From: Streptomyces sp. NBC_00459
Lineage (GTDB): Bacteria; Actinomycetota; Actinomycetes; Streptomycetales; Streptomycetaceae
Direction of reading: 5' to 3'
Assembly (NCBI RefSeq): GCF_036013955.1
Contig: NZ_CP107903.1
Span: forward strand, 6,138,001-6,202,000
Length of the DNA stretch: 64,000 nucleotides
This document shows positions 34,260-43,041 of the stretch, piece after piece (the first letter of the stretch is position 1; each line of letters starts with the position of its first letter). The notes under the pieces are model-generated. The model saw nothing but the letters and a program-made list of their open reading frames with translations. It ran no database searches and had not been told where the DNA came from. The translations under genes and the position numbers were made by a program.

Positions 34260-35408
34260 ATGAGCGACTACAGGGACGATGTTCCGGCGTATCTGACGAT
34301 CCGGGTCACCGCCCAGGAGGGCCCGATCGCGGCCTTCGCGGAGCAGGAGGCGGGGGAGGCCGCGCGGCGGTATCCCGACCTGATGGGGGTGGGAATCCCG
34401 GAGTTCTTCCACGCCAGGGAGTGCGAGACGGGCGGCTGGGAGCTCTACGGCTACGGCAGCGACACCCCGCAGGGCTCCCGGGACTCGCTCGGCTCGGTGT
34501 TCCGGCTGCGCGCAGCCGAGGCCGAGGAGGCCGGGGACGAGGCCGCCCGGCGCAAGTGGATGGCGGCGGCCGTACGCATGGACCGGGAGGTCGTGAACGA
34601 CGTACGGGTGCGCGGCGAGCGCTTCCGGATCGTGCGCGCCTCCCGCTTCGTCCGGATGGGGCCGAACGGGCCCGAGCCGCCCCGCCCCTCCGACCCCGAC
34701 CCGGCGGAGGTCGGCGAGGCGTACCGGGTGGGACCGCGCACCAAGGGCTTCGTGGTCGACCCCGTCACCGGCACCGGGCTGTCCGACGGCATCCTCAAAC
34801 TGGACCTCATCCAGTTCGTCGGCATCGCGCCCGGCGCACCGCAGGCGGTCCGGGACGAGGCACGACGGGCACTCCACACGCACCCGGGCGGGGTTCTCCT
34901 GCCCGCCGTCTACATGATCTCCGAGCGGGTGGACGGGAGTTGGCGGGCGCACAACCCCGGCTCCGCCGACTCCACACCCCAGGGCGCGCGGGACTCCCTC
35001 GCCTACTGGCTGCGCGTGATGGCCCCCTTCACCCTGCGGCTGAGCGAGGAGAAGACCGCCGAGTACGCCCTGATCGCCGACCGTATCGACGAGAAGCGCT
35101 CCAACGTCGCGACCGTCGACGGCATCCGCTACCGCGTCACCCGGGTCGAACGCCTCATCAGGGTCGGCCCCGACGGCCCCGAGGGCCCACGCCCCTCCGA
35201 CTTCGACCCGGAACCGCCCGTCGATGTGCAGACACGCCGGCTCAAGGAACAGGGCCTGTGGCGGGAGGAGGACGACGAGCCGGTCCAACTCAGTGAGCGC
35301 AGCCTGGAGTTGAAGCGTCGATGGGATGCGGAGGAGGAGCGTCGGCGGGCGGTGCGCGAGAGCAGGAAGAAGGCGAAACAAGGGGACGGCGGCGGGGTGA
35401 GCGAGTAG
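34260..35408 (+). CDS. DUF5954 family protein
   Basis: The product is 382 aa. ATG at 34260 (MSDYRDDVPAYLTIRV) is chosen by the family opening; the ribosome site is weak. Two related halves are visible: FRIVRASRFVRMGPNGPEPPRPSD (about 121-145) and YRVTRVERLIRVGPDGPEGPRPSD (about 291-315), each followed by DPD/DPE. A charged helical C-terminus ends the protein. It is soluble, with no signal peptide and no catalytic motif. Many streptomycetes carry it; function unknown. Confidence 0.75.
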   Translation: MSDYRDDVPAYLTIRVTAQEGPIAAFAEQEAGEAARRYPDLMGVGIPEFFHARECETGGWELYGYGSDTPQGSRDSLGSVFRLRAAEAEEAGDEAARRKWMAAAVRMDREVVNDVRVRGERFRIVRASRFVRMGPNGPEPPRPSDPDPAEVGEAYRVGPRTKGFVVDPVTGTGLSDGILKLDLIQFVGIAPGAPQAVRDEARRALHTHPGGVLLPAVYMISERVDGSWRAHNPGSADSTPQGARDSLAYWLRVMAPFTLRLSEEKTAEYALIADRIDEKRSNVATVDGIRYRVTRVERLIRVGPDGPEGPRPSDFDPEPPVDVQTRRLKEQGLWREEDDEPVQLSERSLELKRRWDAEEERRRAVRESRKKAKQGDGGGVSE

Positions 35409-35418
35409 GGAGTTCTGG

Positions 35419-36564
35419 CTACTGCGGGTACAGGCGCGCCAGCAAGAGGGCCGGTGGTCCGAGTTCGTCCGTCGTGGACTCGCCGGCCTGCTCCGCGACC
35501 GCGCGCCAGTGGGCGGCTTCGGTGCTGTCGCCGCGGTCCTCGTACAACTGGGCCACCCTGCGGGCCGCATAGCCGTCGCCGCCCCGCGCGGCGTGTTCCC
35601 ACAGCTTTTCGGCCGACAGGGTCTCGCCGCGCCCCGCGAGCAGTGAACCCAGCGAGCACGTCGCCGCCACGCTGCCCTGCCGGGCCGCGGCGAGCAGTAA
35701 CCGCTCGGCCTCTTCGTGATTGCCGTCGCGGAGCAGTCGTTGCCCCACCGAGGCCTGGGCCCGGAACTCCCCGGCCTCGGCCGCCCGGACCAGCCAGACG
35801 TCGGCCATGGCCTGCTCGCCACGCTGCTCATGAAGGATCGCCATGTTGTACACCGCGGCGGTGAGGCCACGCTGGGCAGCGAGCCGCCAGAGCGGTTCGG
35901 CATACGCGAGGTTCCCCGACCGCTGGTAGAACAGCCCCAGGTTGAAGGCGGCTTCGGCGTCCCCCTCCATCGCCGCCTGACGGAAGAGCGACTCGGCGAG
36001 GTCCGCATCGCCCGCCTGCAACCGGGCGAGGAGTGCCTCCTCCGTCAACTCGCCCTGTTCCCAGCCCTGTTCCTCCTCCCGCTCCGCTTCTCCGGCCCTG
36101 AGCTCGCCGCGTACGACGTCGAGGTGGCGGGCGGCCTCCTCGTCGCCGTCGCCCGCTGCCAGAGCCAGCCACCTCTCGGCCTCGGCCAGGTCGCCGCGAT
36201 GGTAGGAGCGGACCCCCACACCCAGCGCACCCTCCCGCTCTCCCTGTTCGGCCGCCCTGCGCCACCACTTCTCGGCCTCGGCCATGTCGTCGCGCCGCTC
36301 CGCCTCGGCTGCGAGGTTGGTCGACGCCTTGCCCGCACCCGCTTCGGACGCCCGGCGCCACAGCTCGCGGGCGGCCTCGGCATCCCCACTCTCCATCCGG
36401 AGGTTGCCGATGTCGGTCATCGCCTTCGGATGCCCGAGGCTTGCCGCCAACTCCAGCTGCCGCAGGCCCTCTTGCGCATCGCGGCGCGCAAGCGCCTCCT
36501 GGCAGGCGCGGTACGCCTTCTCGGCGCGGCGGGATCTGAACACGCGCCCATCCTGCTGGGCCAC
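35419..36564 (-). CDS. Tetratricopeptide/Sel1-like repeat protein
   Basis: The product is 381 aa, with GTG at 36564. It consists of about nine helical repeats of 32-36 residues with the pattern A..LWRxAAExG..xA, for example AEKWWRRAAEQGEREGALGVGV, AEPLWRLAAQRGLTAAVYNMA and AEKLWEHAARGGDGYAARRVA. One acidic spacer (EREEEQGWEQGE) sits in the middle. There is no signal peptide or enzymatic domain, so it is probably a cytosolic scaffold. It is convergent with the DUF5954 gene, 10 bp apart. Confidence 0.8.
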   Translation of the reverse strand: MAQQDGRVFRSRRAEKAYRACQEALARRDAQEGLRQLELAASLGHPKAMTDIGNLRMESGDAEAARELWRRASEAGAGKASTNLAAEAERRDDMAEAEKWWRRAAEQGEREGALGVGVRSYHRGDLAEAERWLALAAGDGDEEAARHLDVVRGELRAGEAEREEEQGWEQGELTEEALLARLQAGDADLAESLFRQAAMEGDAEAAFNLGLFYQRSGNLAYAEPLWRLAAQRGLTAAVYNMAILHEQRGEQAMADVWLVRAAEAGEFRAQASVGQRLLRDGNHEEAERLLLAAARQGSVAATCSLGSLLAGRGETLSAEKLWEHAARGGDGYAARRVAQLYEDRGDSTEAAHWRAVAEQAGESTTDELGPPALLLARLYPQ

Positions 36565-36783
36565 CGGACCTGAACACCAGAGCGCCTCCCGGCGAGAGCG
36601 CGACGGTCCTAGCCGCCGGGCAAGGGTCGATCAATTCCGGTGCCAGGTAAGAGAGTTCAGCCGCGCTTCACTCCGGCGGCGTGCGAGGCCCAGCCGCGCC
36701 GTACGGCAGGACCCGGCGGGTGTGGGGGAGTGGGAGCCCGCGCGCCGCGCGGTTTAGGCGGGTGCGACACGGAAACACAAGGT

Positions 36784-36813
36784 GGCATGGCGGAACAACC
36801 GCTCCGCCATGCC
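36784..36813. terminator. 11-bp hairpin
   Basis: GGCATGGCGGA (36784-36794) and TCCGCCATGCC (36803-36813) are perfect arms with an 8-nt loop, 38 bp before the small CxxC gene. It could stop upstream transcription or act as a leader structure. The rest of 36565-36850 shows no gene. Confidence 0.6.
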
Positions 36814-36850
36814 GACGGGGGTGGATATGGGGGTGGAGGAGGACGGTACG

Positions 36851-37132
36851 GTGCCTGGGACACATGAGATGGTTCTGACCGGGACGGTCGAGTCCGGAGC
36901 TGAGGAGTGGAGCTGCCTCAGTTGCGAACGGCGCATGCTGTTGCGCTGGCCGCCTCGCTACGAAAAACTCGTCCTCGAACTGGGCGACGAGAACGCCACT
37001 CACGTCGGTGGCAAGGGCGGAGTCCGGTTGGGCACCGTCGATGTGGAGCCGGCGGCTCGGCCGGTGGCCGAGCACGACATACGGTGGCTCCAGGACAACG
37101 GCATCGACTGGAACAACGACGCTTCGGCGTGA
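36851..37132 (+). CDS. Small CxxC hypothetical protein
   Basis: The product is 93 aa. GTG at 36851 is preferred because AGGAGGA ends 8 nt upstream; upstream in-frame ATGs at 36782 and 36827 are possible. One CxxC pair (WSCLSCERRMLLRWPP) near residues 22-25 suggests half of a zinc ribbon, with no second pair. The basic segment after it and an acidic, Trp-containing C-terminus (HDIRWLQDNGIDWNND) complete it. I recall similar short proteins in other streptomycetes without assigned function. Confidence 0.6.
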   Translation: MPGTHEMVLTGTVESGAEEWSCLSCERRMLLRWPPRYEKLVLELGDENATHVGGKGGVRLGTVDVEPAARPVAEHDIRWLQDNGIDWNNDASA

Positions 37133-37204
37133 ACTGCCCTGTCGGTTGGGGCAGTTCCTCCAGCTGCTCCAGCTGCTCCAGTTCCGCCAGTTGTGTCGGT
37201 TCGG

Positions 37205-38140
37205 TCAGTTCGCCGGTATCTCCAGCGTCAGGAACTCGGCCGTCGCGGCCAGGCCTTCCGGGTGCACTGCCCCCGGTTCGCGCAGGCTGACGGCCGCTTC
37301 CAGACGGTAGGTGCCGACGGGCAGCCCCCGGCCCTCCAGCCGGATGGTGGGCGCGCTCACCGGGACCAGCCCGTCCGCCGACGCGACCGTGTAGCGGGTC
37401 TTCGCTCCCAACTGCCGTGCCACCACGATGGCGTGGTAGGCGAGACGCTCGGCCCGCAGATCCGCCGCGGTGAGGTCGAGGGTGATCGTCATGTCGAACC
37501 CGGCGTCGGCGTGGAGACGTTGCCGGTCCGGCAGATCCAGAGTGAGCCCGGGCGCGATGTCGGTCCGGCGCACGGCGGTTCCGCCCGGCTGCGGCACTCC
37601 GGCCGACTCCGGAACCTCGTCCGCCGCTTCGGGCTCGACCGACTGGACGGGGAGTTCCGGCGCGGGCTCGTCCCGTACCCGAGGCTCCTGTTCCGGCGGT
37701 GTCGTGACACCGATACGGCTCTCGACGAAGTCCAGCAGGGCCTCGCGGTCCCATGCCGCCCAGCGCTCCCGCTCCGTGCTCTGCACATGCTGCACCGTCG
37801 TGCTGCGGATCGAGCCGCTCTCGTCCAGCAGCACGCGGACGAGGAAGCTCTCGTAGGGCCGGCTGTCGGTCGGCTGCTCGGTGCCCGCCGCCCCCTCCTG
37901 CGTGTCGGCCATCTCCCGTGCGCGGGCGCACCAGTGCTCCACCTTGGTCCGCGACAGGCTGATGTCCGACAGCAGCTTGATGATCTCGTCGACGGGACGT
38001 TCGGCGAGATCCGCGAAGGTCAGCACTCCCGAGGCGGCGAGCCGGGACGCGATCTTGGGGCCTATGCCCTCGATCCGCGTCAGGTCGTGTGCACGGGGAG
38101 TGCCGACCTCCCCGCCCTTGATGTCGTTACGGCGCTCCAC
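37205..38140 (-). CDS. Helix-hairpin-helix protein of unknown function
   Basis: The product is 311 aa. GTG at 38140 has AAGGAG 9 nt upstream; upstream frame extension is the antisense of another gene. An HhH module lies at about residues 16-75 (LTRIEGIGPKIASRLAASGVLTFADLAERPVDEI), the type that binds DNA non-specifically or serves as an adaptor. The C-terminal half (about 200-311) is beta-rich with regularly spaced strands (MTITLDLTAADLRAERL, GTYRLEAAVSLREPG), like an immunoglobulin or transthyretin-like fold. The same fold impression holds for the upstream 149-aa partner. No catalytic residues are visible. Confidence 0.66.
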   Translation of the reverse strand: MERRNDIKGGEVGTPRAHDLTRIEGIGPKIASRLAASGVLTFADLAERPVDEIIKLLSDISLSRTKVEHWCARAREMADTQEGAAGTEQPTDSRPYESFLVRVLLDESGSIRSTTVQHVQSTERERWAAWDREALLDFVESRIGVTTPPEQEPRVRDEPAPELPVQSVEPEAADEVPESAGVPQPGGTAVRRTDIAPGLTLDLPDRQRLHADAGFDMTITLDLTAADLRAERLAYHAIVVARQLGAKTRYTVASADGLVPVSAPTIRLEGRGLPVGTYRLEAAVSLREPGAVHPEGLAATAEFLTLEIPAN

Positions 38141-38189
38141 GGTCGCTGCTCCTTCGTCGCCTGTGTCCGCGGGTCGTTGCGTTGCCGGA

Positions 38190-38229
38190 CGGCTGGTCCT
38201 CCTGTGTCGCAGTCGCGGAGGACCAGCCG
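38190..38229. terminator. 13-bp hairpin between HhH gene and its upstream neighbour
   Basis: CGGCTGGTCCTCC (38190-38202) pairs with GGAGGACCAGCCG (38217-38229), 14-nt loop. On the minus strand it follows the 149-aa gene and precedes the HhH gene, so it probably ends or attenuates the first transcript. Confidence 0.78.
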
Positions 38230-38241
38230 GGTCCAGGCGTG

Positions 38242-38691
38242 TTACGGCGCTATCTCGATGGCCCGTCCTTCGACGAAGGCGTTCAGCGGGTACGGGGTCT
38301 GGGGCGCCCCGCTGCCGGGGCAGCGCACCTTGAACGTGACCACTGCCGCGAGCCGGTAGACGCCCGGCGTGAGTGTGTTGCCCGGAACGGTGAGGGCGGT
38401 CGTCGCCCCCGCGGGCGTGGTGGCGTTGTACGTGGACTGGCCGGCGACGGTGTTCCTCGTGAAGGAGCCGAGTGTGACCTCGGGACCCTGGCCGATGCTC
38501 TCGGCGAAGTACTTGACCTCGAAGGCCAGCGCGCACAGGACCGCCTTGGCGGCCGCGGCGAGCACCTCGAACTCGATCGCCACCTGGAACGGATCGCCCT
38601 TCCTGATGATCAGGTTGGAGGGAATCCCGTTCGGGTCGAGTACCTGCAGACGCTCGACGACCCGGAGGTCCGTGCTCGGTTCGGTTGGCAT
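38242..38691 (-). CDS. Small beta-rich hypothetical protein
   Basis: The product is 149 aa, with ATG at 38691 after AAAGGGG (11 nt). It reads as an alternating beta pattern (VVERLQVLDPNGIPSNLIIRK, FQVAIEFEVLAAAAKAVLCALAFEVKYF, GVYRLAAVVTFKV) ending AFVEGRAIEIAP. There is no signal peptide, and the two Cys are far apart. The end is comparable in style to the C-terminal domain of the next HhH protein (GTYRLEAAVSL against GVYRLAAVVTF), so the two may share a domain. Function unknown. It could be an accessory to the HhH protein or to the neighbouring regulator. Confidence 0.6.
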   Translation of the reverse strand: MPTEPSTDLRVVERLQVLDPNGIPSNLIIRKGDPFQVAIEFEVLAAAAKAVLCALAFEVKYFAESIGQGPEVTLGSFTRNTVAGQSTYNATTPAGATTALTVPGNTLTPGVYRLAAVVTFKVRCPGSGAPQTPYPLNAFVEGRAIEIAP

Positions 38692-38802
38692 GGTGCGGCG
38701 CCCCTTTCGTTCGGCGGTGTCTGCCCAACGGCCTACCGTCGCTCGCTTAATCACTGTTCCCGCCCGCGCTTAGGCACGTCCCGTTCCGCATTTAAGCCGG
38801 GG

Positions 38803-41430
38803 TCAAATGCTGTCATGCCGGGCGATACGGTCACGCAGATCGACCGTGGCCGGGCCGGGCCGGACCTCCAGCTCCTCCTGGAGCAACTGGGCGCAGGCGC
38901 GGTACTGCAGGAGCGCCAGGTGCGGCTGGCCCTGGCGGCAGTAGCAGCGCATCAGACGGCGGTGGGCGTCCTCGCGGCACGGGTCGAGTTCGATGACGCG
39001 TCGGCACAGCGCCGCGCAGGGCGCGTACCGGCCGAAGGCGAAGAAGAGGCCGCCGAGCCGGTCGAGTACGTCGAGATGGGCGAGCCGCAGCCGTTCGCGG
39101 TCGAGCACCGGCCAGTCCTCGTACGGGTCGTCGGCGAGGAGATCACCCCGGTACAGGCCCGCCGCGCACTCGTACTCGGACATCGCGCCGCCGAGCCGGC
39201 CGGCCGCCTCCAGCTTTCGGCCCCGTTCCGCCCGTCGCTCGAACTCCTCGACGTCCAGCCACAGCCGGACGTCGTCGGCGAGCCGGTAGGCGCCGTCGGC
39301 GTACACGATCACCTGGTCGGCGGTGACCGTGCGCAGGGTGCGGCGCAGTCCGTGGATCGCGACGTTCAGGCTGTTGCGGGCGGCCACCGGGGGTGAGCCC
39401 GGCCAGAAGAGCTCCATCAGGGCCTCACGGCGTGGCCAGGGATCGCGATGTGTGAGCAGATAGGCGAAGAGCGAACGGGCGCGACTGCTGGTGAACTTGT
39501 CCGCCGGGGTGTCCTCGAAGGTGACGACCTGGGTGCCGAGCAGATGCACGGCGAGCAGACGGGACGGCGCGTCCGGTGTCCCCGGCGCGGGCGCCGCGTC
39601 CGGGGCATCGGCCCGGGCCGATGCCCGCGCCGCCGGTTCCCGGGGGCCGCCCTTGAACGTGCGCCACAGCTCCGCCCACAGCCGGTCGCCCCGGGCTGTC
39701 GGTGCCGTCACGCCGAGCAGTTTCAACGGGACCGGTGTGCGCGACCAGCCGCACCTGCCCATGACCTGGCCGAGCCGGTCCGCGGACGGGTTCGCGCTCC
39801 GCGTGATCTGGTCGAGGACGCCGTGCTCCGTGTCCTCCAGCATGGTCAGGGACTCGCGGTGCAGGGCCTGTTCGTGGCGCAGCCCCTGTATCTGCCGGGC
39901 CAGGTGGCGGGCCGTGAGCGCGGGTTCACCGGCCGGGGCGGCGGCGATCCCGGCGAAGTGCGCGAGCGCGCCCTCCGTGTCGTCGGCGAGGAGCGCCAGT
40001 CGGCCCTGCTGCCAGCCGGCCCAACTCCGATGCGCGGTAAGGCCGTCGGTGTCGGCGAGGGCGTACGCCGCGTGGGCCCGGTCGGTGGCCGTCGGCAGAT
40101 CTCCGGCGCCGGCCGCCACGACGCTCGCGGCCAGCAGGCTTCGGCAGGCACCGTCGGAGTCGGCGCTGTCGCCGAACCGGGAGGCCGCGAGGTCGAACCA
40201 GTGCCGGGCCCGAGCTGCGGACCCGCAGGCGGCGGCCATCTCGGCCCGGATGTAGAGGAGTTGGGGGTGCGCATCGATCACCCCGGCGGGCAGCCGCGCG
40301 ATCCAGCCGTCGAGCAGCTCCCACTGGCCGTCGTCCATCAGGCCGTCGGAGCGTTCCGTGATCAGCCGGGCCGCGGACTCCCCGTCGCCTAGGTCGAGAT
40401 ACAGGCGCACGGCGTGTTCCACCGCGTCCAGCGCCACCAACTGCTCGGCCGCACAGTGCAGTTCCTCGCGTCGAGGAGAGCCGCACCGGTCGAGTGCGGC
40501 ACGCAGCGGAGTACGCCACACCGTGCGCACCCGCGTCCAGCCGTCCTCCAGCCCCTGCAGCCAGGGCCCGGAGGGCAGCAGACCGCTCCCCATCAGCGTC
40601 GGATGGGCGTACTCCAGCCGTACCGCCCGGCCCAGGGCGCGCTGCCCGGCCCCGTCGGCGCTGTGGAGGAGTGTCCCGGCCAGCCGGGTGAGCAGGTCGT
40701 CCACATCGGTGGCGCCGTCGAGGGCGCGCTCCACCTCCCGGGCACCGGACAGGACCAGCGTGGTGCGTACCGCGTCGACCACCGCGGCCCGGCCGCCGCA
40801 CAGGCCGCGCAGCCGTCGTCGCAGCCGCCTGGCCACCGGGGCGCCGCCGTCCAGCAACTGTTCCAGTGCGCCCGGCGGAACCCTCAACTCGCGCCCGAAA
40901 CAGCGGACCTCACCATCGCTGAGCAACCGCGGAGGCACCTGTCGATGGCCCACGAGGACGCACGGGACGTCCGCCGCGACGAGGGCCGGCAGCAGATGGG
41001 CGATGACCAGGGACAGGGTCCGCGACGGGGCCGACGCGTGATGCACGTTCTCCAGCACCAGCGCTCCCCGGCCCCGCAGCAGGGGGACGAGATCGGACGC
41101 GAGCCGCTCGAACAGCGGAGGCCAGCCGGAGACGGGACCCGGCCGGGCCCGCAGCAGCTCCCGGGTGGCACGGCAGGCGCCCTGCCGCTGACGGCACGCG
41201 GCGGCCGACAGTGAGATCAGGAAGGTCGCCGGGTCGCCGTCCTCGACATCGAGCCGCAGCCACAGCGGATGCCGGCCCGCACCGGTCAGCGCGGTGGCCA
41301 GTCCCTCCCCGAGGACGTAGCCCGGTGGCGCGTGCAGGACGGTGAGCCCGCCCCGCGCCGCCTCCGTGAACGTCGGTGGCACCGAGATCTCCTCGGCGCA
41401 TGGTGCGAGAGCCTTCGCGATGAGCGGCAT
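38803..41430 (-). CDS. Large SARP/BTAD regulator with a MalT-like, P-loop-degenerate ATPase half
   Basis: The product is 875 aa, with ATG at 41430 after GGGGGGA. The N-terminal part follows the MalT/STAND pattern: LTVLHAPPGYVLGEGLA (about 28-44) takes the place of the usual SAPAGYGKTTLLA, so the Walker A Lys and Thr are missing. WLRLDVEDGDPATFL matches the next MalT block. TPR-like helices fill 330-560. From about 620 a winged-helix domain (LLAVHLLGTQVVTF, SRARSLFAYLLTHRD, NSLNVAIHGLRRTLR) is followed by a BTAD domain to the end (WLDVEEFERRAERGRKLE, LLRYRA-type helices). SARP regulators switch on antibiotic clusters by direct-repeat binding. It heads this locus and probably controls the aminobenzoate genes. 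Confidence 0.82.
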   Translation of the reverse strand: MPLIAKALAPCAEEISVPPTFTEAARGGLTVLHAPPGYVLGEGLATALTGAGRHPLWLRLDVEDGDPATFLISLSAAACRQRQGACRATRELLRARPGPVSGWPPLFERLASDLVPLLRGRGALVLENVHHASAPSRTLSLVIAHLLPALVAADVPCVLVGHRQVPPRLLSDGEVRCFGRELRVPPGALEQLLDGGAPVARRLRRRLRGLCGGRAAVVDAVRTTLVLSGAREVERALDGATDVDDLLTRLAGTLLHSADGAGQRALGRAVRLEYAHPTLMGSGLLPSGPWLQGLEDGWTRVRTVWRTPLRAALDRCGSPRREELHCAAEQLVALDAVEHAVRLYLDLGDGESAARLITERSDGLMDDGQWELLDGWIARLPAGVIDAHPQLLYIRAEMAAACGSAARARHWFDLAASRFGDSADSDGACRSLLAASVVAAGAGDLPTATDRAHAAYALADTDGLTAHRSWAGWQQGRLALLADDTEGALAHFAGIAAAPAGEPALTARHLARQIQGLRHEQALHRESLTMLEDTEHGVLDQITRSANPSADRLGQVMGRCGWSRTPVPLKLLGVTAPTARGDRLWAELWRTFKGGPREPAARASARADAPDAAPAPGTPDAPSRLLAVHLLGTQVVTFEDTPADKFTSSRARSLFAYLLTHRDPWPRREALMELFWPGSPPVAARNSLNVAIHGLRRTLRTVTADQVIVYADGAYRLADDVRLWLDVEEFERRAERGRKLEAAGRLGGAMSEYECAAGLYRGDLLADDPYEDWPVLDRERLRLAHLDVLDRLGGLFFAFGRYAPCAALCRRVIELDPCREDAHRRLMRCYCRQGQPHLALLQYRACAQLLQEELEVRPGPATVDLRDRIARHDSI

Positions 41431-41610
41431 CGATCCCCCCGATGCGGGACGTCCCCACCGCTCCGACGAAGGCCTCGTGGCAACGGTGCGGTGAGACGAC
41501 TGTCCGGCGTCGCGACTCTAGCAGCGCACCGTGCATACGACAGATAATTCCCTCGATTTTGCTGTCCGGTTGGCGATCCTGAGGCTCTTCGCAGCAGTTA
41601 CAGTATTCCC
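41431..41610. promoter_or_regulatory. Divergent regulator/ahpD promoter region
   Basis: These 180 bp separate the regulator and the AhpD-like gene; the 41535-41605 part is A/T-richer. TACAGT (41599-41604) is a -10-like hexamer 7 nt before the ahpD ATG at 41611, and no ribosome site precedes that ATG, so a leaderless transcript is likely. I cannot assign SARP repeats with confidence. Confidence 0.45.
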
Positions 41611-42102
41611 ATGACCACCACTGAACCCATATCCCGCGTAGCCCTCAAGAAAATCACCCCCGAGGTCTCCGCCTCGATGGGCGCCCTGCATGGCGCCGCC
41701 GTTTCCGCAGCGCAGGAAGCCAAGGTCGAACCCGAACTCCTGGAACTGATCCGGATTCGCGCCTCCCAGCTCAACGGCTGCGCGTTCTGCCTCGACATGC
41801 ACACCAAGGACGCTCGCGCGCAGGGTGAGACCGAGCAGCGGATCTACGCCCTGAACGCCTGGCGGGAGACCCCCTTCTTCACCGAACGGGAGCGCGCCGC
41901 ACTGGCGTTGACCGAGGCCGTGACCCTGGTGCACGACGGGCACGTCCCCGACGACGTCTACGCCGAGGCCGCCGCCGTCTTCGACGAGACACAGGTCGCC
42001 GCGCTGATCTGGGCGGCCACCGTCATCAACGCGTACAACCGGATCGCCATCGCGACACGGATGGTTCCCGGGGGTTATCAGCCGGTTCAGAAGAGCAGCT
42101 GA
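41611..42102 (+). CDS. AhpD-like carboxymuconolactone decarboxylase family protein
   Basis: The product is 163 aa, with ATG at 41611 and no ribosome site (see promoter entry). The family signature is LIRIRASQLNGCAFCLDMHTKDAR (about 46-70), with the redox CxxC (Cys-Ala-Phe-Cys) and the following His. In AhpD these residues support disulfide reduction and weak peroxidase activity. A role in detoxifying peroxides made by the oxygenases of this cluster is possible. It is the only gene here on the plus strand apart from the DUF3050 gene, and it faces pabC across a terminator. Confidence 0.85.
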   Translation: MTTTEPISRVALKKITPEVSASMGALHGAAVSAAQEAKVEPELLELIRIRASQLNGCAFCLDMHTKDARAQGETEQRIYALNAWRETPFFTERERAALALTEAVTLVHDGHVPDDVYAEAAAVFDETQVAALIWAATVINAYNRIAIATRMVPGGYQPVQKSS

Positions 42103-42138
42103 ATTCAGACAGAAAAAGGTGGGAGAAGGCATGGAAAT

Positions 42139-42174
42139 GCGGGGAAGGGCGAATGAGAAATCGCTCTTCCCCGC
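42139..42174. terminator. Hairpin between ahpD-like and pabC-like genes
   Basis: GCGGGGAAGGGCGA (42139-42152) pairs with TCGCTCTTCCCCGC (42161-42174) with one mismatch and an 8-nt loop. A pyrimidine-rich CTCTCTTCTTCT tail follows on the plus strand. It serves both convergent genes. Confidence 0.82.
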
Positions 42175-42187
42175 CTCTCTTCTTCTA

Positions 42188-43015
42188 TTACTGCAGTGGT
42201 TCCGTGAGGCCCTCCAGCCATTGCCGCCATTCGGCGGCCCGTACTGCCCGACCCGCCCGCATGGACGGCTGCTTTCCGCCCGTCCATTCCGTCACCGGGC
42301 GGATTCCGTGCAGCGCGTTCACGAGCCACACCTCGCGGCCGTCCAGGTCGGCGAGGGTGCGTTCGCGGTGGGCGACGCGGATGCCGGTGCGCTGGGCGCG
42401 CTCCTGGATGAGGGCGACGGTGACTCCGGCCAGCACGGGGAGCTGTGGCGAGGGCAGGCACAGGGTGTCGTCCTCCCACCACAGGACGCTGGAGTGGATG
42501 CCCTCCAGGACCACGCCCGAGGGGGCGATCAGTACCGCCTCGTCCGCGCCCTCGGCGACCGCCCGTTGCCGGAGCCGGGCCAGGATGTCCAGGTCGGGGC
42601 CCTTGCGGCGCGGGACGGTACGCGGGTCGGACTGGCCCGTCGCCCAGACCCGCACGCCGGTGCCGAGCGGTGGTGCGTGACGCAGGAGAAGCCTCAACTC
42701 CCTTGATTCCGCGCCCAGTTCGACCCGGGGGAACCACTCTCCGGTGCGCGGCAGTGCGGTGGTCATGTCCCGCCAGAAGTCCACCAGTTGGCGCAGTGAG
42801 GGGCCGCCGGAGTCGCCGCAGGCCCGCAGGAAACGCTCCCGGTGCCGGCCGAGTCCGCGTACCCGGCCGTCGCGCAGCAGCCAGGAGTCGGCGACCGCCA
42901 GTCGCTCACCGACCGTCGGCACATAGCCCTGTGCGTCCGGTGCGGTCAGTCCCCGGCGCGGCGACCACGCCAACAGCCCTTCCGTGACCGCTGGTTGTGT
43001 TGCTGTTCGCGTCAT
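42188..43015 (-). CDS. pabC: Aminodeoxychorismate lyase-like class IV aminotransferase
   Basis: The product is 275 aa, with ATG at 43015 preceded by AAGAAAGAG. It is PLP-dependent fold type IV: the Lys is in RRKGPDLDILARLRQ (about 137), the EAVLIAPSGVVLEG strand and the LAGVTVALIQE loop are present, and the C-terminus has LVNALHGIRPV. PabC converts 4-amino-4-deoxychorismate to p-aminobenzoate and pyruvate. Its match with the fused PabAB gene in the same strand run supports p-aminobenzoate (PABA) supply for a dedicated pathway rather than folate alone. It is last in the leftward operon. Confidence 0.82.
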   Translation of the reverse strand: MTRTATQPAVTEGLLAWSPRRGLTAPDAQGYVPTVGERLAVADSWLLRDGRVRGLGRHRERFLRACGDSGGPSLRQLVDFWRDMTTALPRTGEWFPRVELGAESRELRLLLRHAPPLGTGVRVWATGQSDPRTVPRRKGPDLDILARLRQRAVAEGADEAVLIAPSGVVLEGIHSSVLWWEDDTLCLPSPQLPVLAGVTVALIQERAQRTGIRVAHRERTLADLDGREVWLVNALHGIRPVTEWTGGKQPSMRAGRAVRAAEWRQWLEGLTEPLQ

Positions 43016-43041
43016 CAAGTGTGCTCTTTCTTGAAACTCGG

